A DNA stretch of 64,000 nucleotides, from positions 248,001-312,000 of the forward strand of contig NZ_JAMOIM010000001.1 of the NCBI RefSeq assembly GCF_026130545.1. Reading direction: 5' to 3'. Position 1 is the first letter of the stretch. Each line of letters begins with the position of its first letter. The notes beneath the pieces were generated by a model. It was not told the DNA's origin. It saw nothing but the letters and a program-made list of their open reading frames with translations, and made no database searches. This DNA comes from Lichenifustis flavocetrariae. Lineage in GTDB: Bacteria > Pseudomonadota > Alphaproteobacteria > Rhizobiales > Beijerinckiaceae. Positions 24,924 to 33,402 of the stretch are shown one piece after another. The position numbers and the translations under genes were made by a program.

Positions 24924-27251
24924 TCACGCGGCCATCTTTCGCACGCGCCCCGAGGGGGCTGCGGCATCCACTTCAAAGCGACCGACGAGCTGCGCGAGGG
25001 CCTCGGTGTCCCGTGCCAAATTATGGCTGGAGGCTGTCGTTTCCTCCACCATGGTGGCGTTCTGCTGTGTCACGGTCTCGATGTTGGTCACCGCCAAATT
25101 CACTTGGTCGAGGCCCGCGGCCTGCTCATTCGCGAGGGCTGCGATATCGGTGACGATGTCGTTGATTTCGACCACCTGACCGAGGATCCGCTTCAAAGCC
25201 ACGCCGGACTCGCCCACGAGGTGCACGCCCTTGTCCACCTGCTGCGTCGCCGCGATCACAAGGTCCTTGATCTCCCGCGCGGCTTCCGCGGATCGTTGAG
25301 CCAGGGCCCTGACTTCCGAGGCGACGACCGCGAACCCGCGTCCGGAATCGCCGGCTCGCGCGGCCTCGACGCCGGCGTTGAGGGCCAGCAGGTTGGTCTG
25401 GAATGCGATCTCGTTGATGACGCTGATGATCTGCCCGATCTGGCTCGATGATTTCTCGACGTCGGTCATGGCCTCTATGGTCTGGCGCATCACGTCGCTC
25501 GAATGTTCGGCGTCCGTCTTGGCCGTGCCGACGATGTCGCGTGCGTGGATCGCACCTTCTGCCGATTTGCGCACCCGCGCGGTGATCTCGTTCAGGGTCG
25601 CGGCGGTTTCCTCGACGCTTGCCGCTTGCTGCTCGGTGCGTCTGGAAAGGTCGTCGGCGGCCGTCGAGATTTCATCGGTCCCCGACTGCAATTCCTGTGT
25701 CCCGACGATGATCTGCTTCATGACATCTCGAAGCTCGGTCACGGCGGCATTGAAGTCGCTGCGCAATCCTTCGTATTCAACCGAGAACGGAGTGCTGAGC
25801 CGGTAGGTCAGGTCGCCCTTGGCGAGATGCGCGAGACCTTTTGCCAGGCTGTCGACAACCGCGGCTTGGCGGGCGGCAGCCTCGGCCCGGTCCGCGTCGG
25901 CTTTCTGTCGAATGGTTTCTTGTTCCTTTCCGAGGCGGGCTGCCTCGGCCGCCAACTCATCGCCCCGGAGCATATTGCTCTTGAAGACCTGGACGGCGCC
26001 CGCCATTTTCGTGATCTCGTCGTGCCCCTCGTTTTTCACCTGCGCATTGCGATCCCCCTGCGCCAGACGCTCCATACTGGAGGCCAGGGCGCTGAGTCGC
26101 CGAATGACCACCCGGCCGACATAGAGCCAGCCGATCGCAACCGAGATGAGAAGCGCCACGCCGCTCAGAACCACGCTGATCGTCAGGCTTTGGTCCGTGA
26201 CACCCTTCGAATGAGCCACTGCGCCGGCGACGGCCTCCTGCTGTCCGCTCACAAGCTTTTCAACCTCGACGCCGAGTTCGGCGGCGGCAGCCGTCATGGT
26301 CTGGAGAAGTGCGACCGTGTTGGCGTCGAGCTTCTCTTGCTCGGCCCGCAGCGCGAAGACGCTGTCCTGGCCTGTTCCCGCAAGGAACAGCCTTTCGCTC
26401 AGTGCGTTCAGCTTGGCTCGGTCAGGGCCGTCGCCGTAGACGCCGATGATCCTGTCATAGGCCTTCAGCGCATCCATCAACCGGCTGTGAGCCGTCGTAT
26501 AACGTTGCTGGACGTCCGCCGCGGCATCGCTCTTGACGCTGCTGGCGGCGGACAGCATGCCGATCGTCAGGTTGCCGTCGGCCTGAACTTCCATGAGCGC
26601 GCGGAGCGCCGGGATCGCGACGTCTCCGAGCCGGCGTTGGATCGTATCGACGGCCGAGGGTGAATTGGTCCGCTTCAGCCCGACAAGAAGGACATTGGCC
26701 GTGTTTTGCGCCGTATCGACGAGTGGTTGCAGGAAATTCGTGAAATCCTGGTAGGCCGTCAAGGCGCTGGCGACTTTCTCGTCAAGCTTGGCCGCCAGAG
26801 CGATCCGTGACTCGGCCACGCCTCGCAAGTTGTTCATTTTCTCGGCGAGCGCCGTATTCTTGGCGTCAATCTTCGCGAGGACCTCGGGTGAATCGGTCAT
26901 CCCCCGCAGAACGGCCAAGCGTTTGTTCTGTTCAGCTAGGAGGCCTGACAAGCGATTTGCCTGATCGCTCAACGCGGCAGTGTCCTTCCGGGTCGCCAGC
27001 GCGGGAGCCTCGGCGGCGAGGACCGACGATCGTTGCGCGAAGGTCAAGGACTCCGTAACCGTGGGAATCGTCCGCGAGCCGAGTTCACTGACGATATCAC
27101 CTCCCTTGGAGGTCAGCCAGACAGACGACAGACCCGAAAGGATCGTCAAGCTGGCCACACAAGTAAAAGCCGCGATTAACCTTGCGCCGATCCCGAACCG
27201 CACGGTTGGTATGTTTGGTGTTGAAGGATGAGCCGACGCCAACAAAGTCAT
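24924..27251 (-). CDS. Methyl-accepting chemotaxis protein beside the PQQ genes
   Basis: Chemoreceptor of 775 residues. Membrane helix at about 20-45, a long periplasmic region (about 46-352) that looks entirely helical and rich in Ala/Lys/Glu, as in four-helix or double helical-bundle sensors, second helix at about 355-378, HAMP (about 380-435) and further HAMP-like region, then the signalling hairpin with tip AFQTNLLALNAGVEAARAG and the glutamine/glutamate-rich methylation helices. The C-terminus ends RVRKMAA with no CheR pentapeptide. ATG 27251 is used; GTG 27266, with AGAGG before it, is an alternative. It lies between pqqA and the cytochrome/alcohol dehydrogenase genes on the same strand. 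That position suggests taxis related to PQQ-dependent oxidation, though no operon link is shown. Confidence 0.92.
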   Translation of the reverse strand: MTLLASAHPSTPNIPTVRFGIGARLIAAFTCVASLTILSGLSSVWLTSKGGDIVSELGSRTIPTVTESLTFAQRSSVLAAEAPALATRKDTAALSDQANRLSGLLAEQNKRLAVLRGMTDSPEVLAKIDAKNTALAEKMNNLRGVAESRIALAAKLDEKVASALTAYQDFTNFLQPLVDTAQNTANVLLVGLKRTNSPSAVDTIQRRLGDVAIPALRALMEVQADGNLTIGMLSAASSVKSDAAADVQQRYTTAHSRLMDALKAYDRIIGVYGDGPDRAKLNALSERLFLAGTGQDSVFALRAEQEKLDANTVALLQTMTAAAAELGVEVEKLVSGQQEAVAGAVAHSKGVTDQSLTISVVLSGVALLISVAIGWLYVGRVVIRRLSALASSMERLAQGDRNAQVKNEGHDEITKMAGAVQVFKSNMLRGDELAAEAARLGKEQETIRQKADADRAEAAARQAAVVDSLAKGLAHLAKGDLTYRLSTPFSVEYEGLRSDFNAAVTELRDVMKQIIVGTQELQSGTDEISTAADDLSRRTEQQAASVEETAATLNEITARVRKSAEGAIHARDIVGTAKTDAEHSSDVMRQTIEAMTDVEKSSSQIGQIISVINEIAFQTNLLALNAGVEAARAGDSGRGFAVVASEVRALAQRSAEAAREIKDLVIAATQQVDKGVHLVGESGVALKRILGQVVEINDIVTDIAALANEQAAGLDQVNLAVTNIETVTQQNATMVEETTASSHNLARDTEALAQLVGRFEVDAAAPSGRVRKMAA

Positions 27252-27331
27252 TCGAGGAACCCTCACGTGTTCCTCTGTTGTGACACCGAACATTTAATGG
27301 CCGGTTCCATCCGGTCCGGCCGATCGGTTGC

Positions 27332-27931
27332 TTAGTAGCTTCCGGCCAGCCCTGCCAGATACGTCGACACCTTGACGAGATCGTCCTCAGGCGTGGCCTT
27401 CATCAGACTCGTCATGCCGGGATTGTTGCCGCGCACACCGTTCCGGAACTCGGCGGTGGTCTTCACAAGGTAGTCGTGGCTCTGGCCGGCCAATCGTGGA
27501 ACCGTGCTATTGCCTTGAAAACGCTCAAGATGACAGCTCGTGCATTGCACGGATGAATTGACCGTCTTGGCAATCCGGGTCACCTCGTCGGAGGCAGCCG
27601 GCTGATCCAGGACGGGCCAAGTCTTTTGTGCGAAATACGCCGCCAGAGCCTTCATATCGTCTTTCTCCAACGTGGAGGCGATCTGGCTCATGACTTCGTT
27701 CTGGCGCGCGCCCTTTTTGAAATCTCGTAATTGAAGGTAAAGATAACCTTCTGTCTGCCCCCAGATGATCGGGATATTCTTTGCCGTCGGCACGCCGTTA
27801 GCGCCGTGACAGGAGGCGCAGACCCCGGCTTTCTCTTCGATCGTATCGGCTTTCACGGGCCCACCGGCATCTTTTAGCCCAAGGAGCGCCAAAACGCCCA
27901 GAGCCACGGCTTGCAGCCTCGACACCCTCAT
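27332..27931 (-). CDS. Dihaem cytochrome c (c4-like)
   Basis: Periplasmic c-type cytochrome of 199 residues with a leader (hydrophobic residues 8-19, ending VKAD) and two haem-binding motifs: CASCH at 38-42 and CTSCH at 130-134. Each sits in its own cytochrome c domain, and later methionines (one near 81 in NEVMSQ, one near 173 in NPGMTSL) are placed to be axial ligands. The two-domain layout and spacing are those of cytochromes c4/c553-like. It is encoded 77 bases downstream of the PQQ alcohol dehydrogenase, so it probably takes electrons from it, directly or through another carrier. ATG 27931 is used; the TTG at 27940 has a better-spaced GGA and is possible. Confidence 0.92.
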   Translation of the reverse strand: MRVSRLQAVALGVLALLGLKDAGGPVKADTIEEKAGVCASCHGANGVPTAKNIPIIWGQTEGYLYLQLRDFKKGARQNEVMSQIASTLEKDDMKALAAYFAQKTWPVLDQPAASDEVTRIAKTVNSSVQCTSCHLERFQGNSTVPRLAGQSHDYLVKTTAEFRNGVRGNNPGMTSLMKATPEDDLVKVSTYLAGLAGSY

Positions 27932-27960
27932 GATCGTCAATTTCGTATCCGCCGTTGTAA

Positions 27961-27993
27961 AAGGGGCGGAGTCGTCGAACGACCCCGCCCCTT
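27961..27993 (-). terminator. Strong hairpin between alcohol dehydrogenase and cytochrome c genes
   Basis: On the reverse strand AAGGGGCGGGGTCG and CGACTCCGCCCCTT form a 14-bp stem with one G-T pair around TTCGA, followed by two further T residues (CCCCTTTTAC). It starts 16 bases after the dehydrogenase stop. It looks like an intrinsic terminator or attenuator that would make the cytochrome gene less expressed than the dehydrogenase. Confidence 0.7.
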
Positions 27994-28008
27994 ATTGTGC
28001 TCTAGGCC

Positions 28009-29718
28009 TTAATTGATGGTGAAGGCCATGATCGCATTGCCGCGCTTGTAGTCGAGCTGTGTGTTCCCGCCGGCACCGACCACGATATATTGCTGACCGT
28101 CGACCGAATATGACGACGGTGGAGCATTGACGCCGGCGCCAGCCTGGAACTGCCAGAGTAGTGATCCATTCTCCGACGAATAGGCCTTGAACAGGCCATT
28201 GCCTTCCCCGGTGAACACGAGCCCGCCCGCCGTGGCCAGGATGCCGCCGATCATCGGCTGAGCCGTTTTGACCTGCCAACGGATCTTGCCGGTGTTGTAA
28301 TCGACGGCCGTGACGTTGCCCCATTGTTCCTCGGTCGGGATCACCTTGAAGGCGCCGCCCAGCCATAATTTGCCTGACGGATAGGCCGAGCTCTCCACCG
28401 AATAGGTCATCGGCTGGTGCAAATTGATCGCATAGGCAAGGCCCTGCTTCGGATCGGTGGCGATCGGGGACCATTCGACCCCCCCGTTCGCGCCAGGCAG
28501 CATGCGGGCGCCTTCCTTGGTCGGCAGAGCCCACATATTCTCTTGCGGCACCATGGCTTCGGAGAAGCGGATCAGGCTGCAGTCCTTGGCGTCGTGAACA
28601 TAGAGGTGGCCGGTCTTGCCAGCGTGCAGAATGCCTTTGACCGGCTTGCCGTCCTTGTCTGCCACCTGCGTGATCACGGGCGGGGAGACCGCGTCGAGAT
28701 CCCAGACGTCGTGCGAGATATATTGCTGGTGGCAGATGTATTTCCCCGTATCGAGATCAACGGAGACCAGCGAGTCGGTGTAGAGATTGTCGCCGGGGCG
28801 TGACGCACCATCGAGATCCGGAGAGGGATTGCCAACAACGAAGTAGATTCGATTGGTTTCGAGATCCACGGCCGGGTTCTGCCACACGCCGCCGCCAAGG
28901 GTCTTGTAGGGGTCGCCGAGCTTGGCCAAAGCGGCCTTCTCGGCCGCAATGTCGCGGTGCATGTCGCGTCCGGTCAAATCTTTCTCTGCCCAGACGCCGA
29001 CCGAGTTCTCCGGAACTGTGTTGAAGGTCCACACCAGGTTGCCGGTCTTCGCATCAAAGGCCTTCACGAAGCCCCGGATACCGTATTCGCCACCGTTGGT
29101 CCCGATCAGAACTTTGCCCTTGGCAACCGTGGGCGCCATGGTCTCGCTGTAGCCTTCCTCGGGGTCGGCGACCTCCTTGTCCCACACGGTCTTGCCTGTG
29201 TGGGCGTCGAGCGCGACCAGATGAGCGTCGAGCGTCGCGACATAAACGAGGTTGTCGGCGACTGCCACGCCCCGGTTGTTCGGGCCGCAACAGAATGTCG
29301 TGATCGGCCCCATCTTGTGCGCGTAATGCCAGATCTCTTCGCCGGTGCGCGCATTCAAGGCATAAACGTGACTGAACGATGTGGTCACGTACATGATGCC
29401 GTTCACGATGATCGGCGACGTTTCGAGTGATTCCTTCACCTCGGTTTGAAAGATCCACGCGGGCCGCAGCTTCGCGACATTGGTCGTATTGATCTGACTG
29501 TTGGGGTAGAAACGGGATTGTCCGTAATCCCCGTTGGTGTGCAAGAAGTTCGAGCTGTCGCTCGACGCATGCGTCAGCAGGTCCTGGGTGACGGACGACA
29601 AGTCTCCGAATTTCGTGGCTGACTTGATTTCTTCAGAATATCCCGGGCCTGACAGCGCCATGGCGAAGGCGGCCGCCAGCATGGTCGTACTCAGATGATA
29701 TCTTCGCGGATCCGCCAT
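28009..29718 (-). CDS. PQQ-dependent alcohol dehydrogenase, type I, with Asp-x-Asp motif
   Basis: Periplasmic quinoprotein of 569 residues: leader (hydrophobic 11-24, cleavage near GYSEE) and an eight-bladed PQQ propeller, with no cytochrome domain. Key residues are visible: the vicinal disulfide pair Cys143-Cys144 (TFCCGPNN), metal ligands Glu211 (GGEYG) and Asn297 (VVGNPSP), and catalytic Asp340. Asp342 follows two residues later (HDVWDLDAV). In methanol/ethanol dehydrogenases this extra Asp marks lanthanide-using enzymes such as XoxF, whereas calcium enzymes have Ala, Ser or Thr. The caution is that glucose dehydrogenases also show a D-x-D-like stretch. The start at 29718 has GGGAGG upstream. 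The neighbouring cytochrome c is the likely electron acceptor. Primary alcohols are the expected substrates, but the exact one is unknown. Confidence 0.92.
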   Translation of the reverse strand: MADPRRYHLSTTMLAAAFAMALSGPGYSEEIKSATKFGDLSSVTQDLLTHASSDSSNFLHTNGDYGQSRFYPNSQINTTNVAKLRPAWIFQTEVKESLETSPIIVNGIMYVTTSFSHVYALNARTGEEIWHYAHKMGPITTFCCGPNNRGVAVADNLVYVATLDAHLVALDAHTGKTVWDKEVADPEEGYSETMAPTVAKGKVLIGTNGGEYGIRGFVKAFDAKTGNLVWTFNTVPENSVGVWAEKDLTGRDMHRDIAAEKAALAKLGDPYKTLGGGVWQNPAVDLETNRIYFVVGNPSPDLDGASRPGDNLYTDSLVSVDLDTGKYICHQQYISHDVWDLDAVSPPVITQVADKDGKPVKGILHAGKTGHLYVHDAKDCSLIRFSEAMVPQENMWALPTKEGARMLPGANGGVEWSPIATDPKQGLAYAINLHQPMTYSVESSAYPSGKLWLGGAFKVIPTEEQWGNVTAVDYNTGKIRWQVKTAQPMIGGILATAGGLVFTGEGNGLFKAYSSENGSLLWQFQAGAGVNAPPSSYSVDGQQYIVVGAGGNTQLDYKRGNAIMAFTIN

Positions 29719-30354
29719 CTGTGGTCCCTCCCAAAAAGCGCCACGTTCTCGAATTGCGGCGTTAACATGGGAGGATGAACAGTGCCCCTATATTGGTCAA
29801 GCGAATTAGGGAGATGGCGGGATAGGAGCCGGCCGTTGGGTGACGATGAGGGTGCTCCAGAGCCGAATGCGGAGGTTCACTGTCGTTCGCGCGTAAGGTT
29901 GGTAGGCCCGTCGACTTGATCGCTACCCTCGGTCGCACTGCGCATCTGCTCTTGCCAAGCGATGCTGCTGCGGTCTCGGCGTCTCCCGCTGGCTTCGATG
30001 TCGACTCGGATCGAACCAGCTGCGGCCGATAAGTCAAAATCAAGAATTTCTCAAGCATAAATCAGAGAACCCTGGCTTGAAGGTTCCGGAGGAGCCGAGC
30101 CGTCTCGTTTCTTGAGGAAAACGAAAAGTCTTGGCCGGTACTGTGCCTCCAACATGAGGTAGGGCGTCCGCGATGCGAAAGGCGGGGTTGACCGGAGGCA
30201 AGAGGCGGCTTCGCTGTGCGGGTGGGCACCGGCCTGACCGAGCCGCAGGGGCGCATGCCGCGTCAACAATGTGCCGGTGGCCCGCGGAAGCAGCGCCGAC
30301 CGGGAAAGATCGAATCATCTGGCCGGGTGACCCACGGACAGGCTGGCCCAACGC
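29719..30354. other. Non-coding region upstream of alcohol dehydrogenase and cheW
   Basis: This 636-base region separates divergent genes. Short open frames occur on both strands, but none has a convincing start or family similarity. It should hold the promoter of the dehydrogenase. A TTGACC at about 29795-29800 on the reverse strand is the only -35-like box noticed, without a good -10. Confidence 0.4.
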
Positions 30355-30867
30355 ATGGATGCAACGCCGATGAACGTACCAATGACCAGTCTGGACAAAG
30401 CCGCTGCGGCCGGAACGCGCGAGTTGATCGCCTTCCTGGTCGGAGAGCAGGAGTTCTGCGTCGATGTGGTGAGTGTCCGAGAGATCCGGGTATGGACTCC
30501 TGCCACGCCGGTTGCGCATGCGCCTGGCTTCGTCTGTGGCGTCATCAACCTGCGTGGCGCGGTTCTGGCCATCATCGATCTGGCGGTGCGGCTTGGTTTG
30601 CCACCCACCATCCCGACCAGCCGCCACGCCATTCTTGTTGTTGAGATCCGGGAACGGGTCGTGGGGTTGCTGGTCGAAGGCGTCTCCGAGATTCTGACCG
30701 TCAAGAACGATATGATCCAGCCGGCGCCCGATGTCGCGTCGCAGATGGCGCGGGATTTCGTGCGTGGTATCCTGGCGGTCGATGGGCGGCTGATCAGCCT
30801 TTTGGTGCTCGACGCCGTCCTCCCATCGGAAACGGCGCAGTCCAGCCAGGACTGGGACACGTTTTAA
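30355..30867 (+). CDS. cheW: CheW-like chemotaxis coupling protein
   Basis: Coupling protein of 170 residues that links chemoreceptors to the CheA kinase at the cytoplasmic membrane. Almost the whole sequence is one CheW domain: LIAFLVGEQEFCVDVVSVREI, shown in part, then GVINLRGAVLAIIDLAVRLGL and VVGLLVEGVSEIL. The INLRG motif is characteristic. ATG 30355 and ATG 30370 are both possible, since neither has a strong ribosome-binding site. No cheA, cheY, cheB or cheR gene is nearby, so it must serve a system encoded elsewhere, perhaps with the receptors at 11850 and 24924. Confidence 0.92.
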   Translation: MDATPMNVPMTSLDKAAAAGTRELIAFLVGEQEFCVDVVSVREIRVWTPATPVAHAPGFVCGVINLRGAVLAIIDLAVRLGLPPTIPTSRHAILVVEIRERVVGLLVEGVSEILTVKNDMIQPAPDVASQMARDFVRGILAVDGRLISLLVLDAVLPSETAQSSQDWDTF

Positions 30868-30903
30868 AACGCGGAGACCGCCTCCGGGCGCGAGCAACGA
30901 TGC

Positions 30904-31440
30904 ATGTCGGATCATGAGGACGTCGTCATCATGCCGATCATGGCCAGCATGATCGAGAGCTTCCATCGCGCCCTCGACATCGTGGCGCGCGAACGCCGAT
31001 ACCTGACCCTGACGGAGGCGCCCCCGCTCCCCGACACCCGCGCTTTCGTGTTGAACGCAATGGCCGCCGGTGATCCGCGCTTCGTCGCGCTGCTCGGGGA
31101 CGAAGTCATCGGCTGGTGTGACGTGCGGCGGCATTTCTTCCCCGCGCATGCGCATCGCGGCACGCTTGGGATCGGCGTTTTACCGGCTCATCGGGGGCAG
31201 GGGATCGGGGCGCGGCTGATCCGCGCCTGCCTCGATGAAACCGGTCATCTGGGCTTCACGCGGATCGAACTGGACGTGCATTCCGATAATCTGCGTGCGA
31301 TCGCGCTCTACGAGAAGATGGGTTTCAACCGTGAGGGCCTCACGAGGGATGCGGCGCTGATCGACGGTGTGTATCGCGACGCGATCGTGATGTCCCTTGT
31401 CGATCGCGGCGCTGGTGCCCCCGCCCGAACGCTGTCGTGA
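30904..31440 (+). CDS. GNAT-family N-acetyltransferase
   Basis: Acetyltransferase of 178 residues using acetyl-CoA. The GNAT core is seen as GTLGIGVLPAHRGQGIGARLI (acetyl-CoA-binding loop, residues about 87-106, Q/R-x-x-G-x-G/A form) and the C-terminal DNLRAIALYEKMGF block. The overall pattern is like RimI/RimJ or phosphinothricin-type enzymes, but the acceptor is not clear from sequence. It begins 36 bases after cheW on the same strand, so it may be in the same transcript; a functional link is not evident. Confidence 0.86.
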   Translation: MSDHEDVVIMPIMASMIESFHRALDIVARERRYLTLTEAPPLPDTRAFVLNAMAAGDPRFVALLGDEVIGWCDVRRHFFPAHAHRGTLGIGVLPAHRGQGIGARLIRACLDETGHLGFTRIELDVHSDNLRAIALYEKMGFNREGLTRDAALIDGVYRDAIVMSLVDRGAGAPARTLS

Positions 31441-31479
31441 GGGCCGTCCGGTCGTCAGGATTTACTCGCCCTGAGCGAC

Positions 31480-31692
31480 TCAGTTGGGAGGCCTTGTCGC
31501 CGAATCCCGAACCTGCTCGGCTGGCGCGGGTCGCGCCTCCTTGATCCCTGCTCCGGGCGGCCCAACGGCTTCGTCGAAACAGGCAAGCCGCTCGACCTGA
31601 TCCTTGATGGACCAGCAACCGTAAGACGACGGCGCGTTCCCGATACTGCTCGCCGCGAGCAACATCCCGACGATGATGCCATTCCAGCTCAT
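31480..31692 (-). CDS. Small secreted protein with RLACFD motif
   Basis: Predicted exported protein of 70 residues. It starts MSWNGIIVGMLLAASSIGNA, a short leader, followed by a Cys-containing segment with the IKDQVERLACFDEAV motif. That motif, two cysteines and a following Asp, is seen in many small periplasmic or type VI-linked proteins of proteobacteria, but the function is not known. A GAGGG ribosome-binding site lies about 7 bases before ATG 31692. It stands alone, antisense to its neighbours. Confidence 0.6.
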   Translation of the reverse strand: MSWNGIIVGMLLAASSIGNAPSSYGCWSIKDQVERLACFDEAVGPPGAGIKEARPAPAEQVRDSATRPPN

Positions 31693-32054
31693 TGCTCAGC
31701 CCTCGTTGGCCTTGCGGCTGACGATATCCAAAAGCGTTGTCTGGCCGCCGACCAAATTTTCGCTCCTGTCGCAGGACGCCTGCGGCGCATCCTGGCCCCA
31801 TGACCACTGTAACCCTTTCCTCCGACGCAGCGAAGACTGGATAGTGATCCCGCACGTCGTCAGGCGATGCTGACCTCGGTGGAACCCGAAACGCGTCGGG
31901 GTCGCTGACAGCAACGAGAATGCGGACTGGTGCCAAGGGAGCAGGGCGGCAATTGGGTCAGCGTGTCATGATCAATCGTCCATCCCCGCCTTCCTCCCAC
32001 GCCGGCTTGGCCCTAAAGGGAAGGGAACAGTGTTAGGCGGGGATTATAGGCGGC
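31693..32054. other. Non-coding region upstream of ECF sigma factor gene
   Basis: This 362-base stretch holds no gene I can support. It should contain the promoter of the sigma factor operon. A GGGAACAG at about 32022-32029, 26 bases before the sigma start, resembles ECF -35 boxes, which would suit autoregulation, but no -10 partner is clear. Confidence 0.35.
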
Positions 32055-32639
32055 ATGGCTGCGGCCAGTCAGAGAGCGGCGGAACTCGACGGCGAATGGT
32101 CGGCCATGATGGCGGCGGCCCAGACCGGCGATCGGATCGCCTATGAGCGTTTGCTGCGCGGCTGTACGCCGTTGATCCGCCGTGTCGTGATGCGGCAGGG
32201 GGTCTATGCCGACCGTGCCGACGATGTTGTGCAGGAGGTTCTGCTCACCATTCATCGTGCGCGGCAGACCTATGATCCGGCCCGCAGCTTTTCGGCGTGG
32301 CTTTGCGCGATCGCGCAGCGGCGCGCCATCGATGCGCTGCGCCGCCGGGGACGTCAGGACCGGCGCGAGGTGTTCGCGCCGCTGGACTACGAGAACCATC
32401 CCGACCCATCCGACGCGCGCCAGCACGGCATGACGGAGTCGATGCAGGACGCCTCCATGCGCGGGGCCATCGACGAGCTGCCCGACGGCCAGCGCGAGGC
32501 GATCGAGATGTTGGCCCTGCAGCAGATGTCGCTCGATGACGCCGCGATCGCGACCGGAAAAACGAAAGGGGCGTTGAAGGTGAACATGCATCGGGCCCTC
32601 AAAACCCTGCGGGCTCGGTTTGGGGGAGATCTGGGATGA
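32055..32639 (+). CDS. ECF sigma factor paired with an NrsF-type anti-sigma factor
   Basis: Extracytoplasmic-function sigma-70 factor of 194 residues. Region 2 is seen as DDVVQEVLLTIHRARQTYDP followed by FSAWLCAIAQRRAIDALRR (about residues 55-105), and region 4 as LPDGQREAIEMLALQQMSL with the HTH continuing AAIATGKTKGALKVNMHRAL (about 140-190). It directs transcription of a small regulon in response to envelope or oxidative stress. Its last codon overlaps the next gene, the membrane anti-sigma factor, as ATGA. In Caulobacter the comparable SigF-NrsF pair responds to oxidants and heavy metals, so a similar role is plausible. Confidence 0.92.
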   Translation: MAAASQRAAELDGEWSAMMAAAQTGDRIAYERLLRGCTPLIRRVVMRQGVYADRADDVVQEVLLTIHRARQTYDPARSFSAWLCAIAQRRAIDALRRRGRQDRREVFAPLDYENHPDPSDARQHGMTESMQDASMRGAIDELPDGQREAIEMLALQQMSLDDAAIATGKTKGALKVNMHRALKTLRARFGGDLG

Positions 32640-33301
32640 CCGCGCAGATCGACAGGCTCATCGCTGATCTCGGCGCCGACCTGCGGCCCGTCCGTCGCTT
32701 GTCCGCGCCGATTCTGCGGGCGGCCGGGTGGCTTTTGCTCGTCGCGACCCTGGCGATCGTTCTGGCCTACTTTGCGAACCTCCCGGCCATCGCGCATCGG
32801 CTTCGCTTCGTCCCCGACATGTGGCTCGCGGTGCTCGGCTCCACGCTCACCACCGTGCTGGCCGCCATCGCGGCTTTTGAGTTGAGCTTCCCCGATCGCA
32901 AGCCGGTTTGGGCCCTGCTGCCGCTGCCCGGCTTGGCACTCTGGGTCGCGGCGACCGGGATGGGTTGCCTTCGCGCCTGGGTGATCCCCGACACGCATGC
33001 AGCGGACATGGCGGAGGCGACGCATTGTTTCCGTTTCATCGTGCTGCTGTCGATTCCGCTGTCGATCGCAATGATCCTTATGATCCGGCGCGCCTGTCCT
33101 TTGCGCCCCAACCTCACGGCCGCGACCGGTGGGCTGGCGGTCGCGGCGGCGGCCGCGACCTTGCTCAACTTTTTCCATCCCTATGATGCCGGCGCGACCG
33201 ATATGGTCGTCCACATTCTGGCGATCGGTCTCGTGATCGGGGCCAATCGTGTGCTGGGCGGCCGGCTCCTCACCCCCAAAACTTTTGCCCGGCGCCTGTA
33301 A
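32636..33301 (+). CDS. NrsF-family (DUF1109) membrane anti-sigma factor
   Basis: Inner-membrane protein of 221 residues with six hydrophobic segments starting about residue 30 and a short cytoplasmic N-terminus (TAQIDRLIADLGADLRPVRR) that is expected to hold the sigma factor. Conserved features of the family are the N-terminal LI..L...L.PV.RL pattern and paired Cys residues between membrane helices, here in GMGCLRAW and EATHCFRF, which have been proposed to sense oxidation. Its ATG overlaps the sigma factor stop by 4 bases, so the two are translationally coupled. Confidence 0.88.
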   Translation: MTAQIDRLIADLGADLRPVRRLSAPILRAAGWLLLVATLAIVLAYFANLPAIAHRLRFVPDMWLAVLGSTLTTVLAAIAAFELSFPDRKPVWALLPLPGLALWVAATGMGCLRAWVIPDTHAADMAEATHCFRFIVLLSIPLSIAMILMIRRACPLRPNLTAATGGLAVAAAAATLLNFFHPYDAGATDMVVHILAIGLVIGANRVLGGRLLTPKTFARRL

Positions 33302-33402
33302 CCGGATCGCGGATCGGACCGAAGACGAGACAGTGGCGACGACGTCACTGTTCCCCGGAGCGATGCTTCGTGCCGCTCGCTCCATTTCGGAAAGATCCGA
33401 TC

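Noticed and set aside
29780-29830. Sigma-70 promoter for the alcohol dehydrogenase (TTGACC box)
   Set aside because: No acceptable -10 at the correct spacing; not reported as a site.
29762-30058. A 98-codon reverse frame upstream of the alcohol dehydrogenase gene
   Set aside because: Composition is not protein-like and it spans the expected promoter region.
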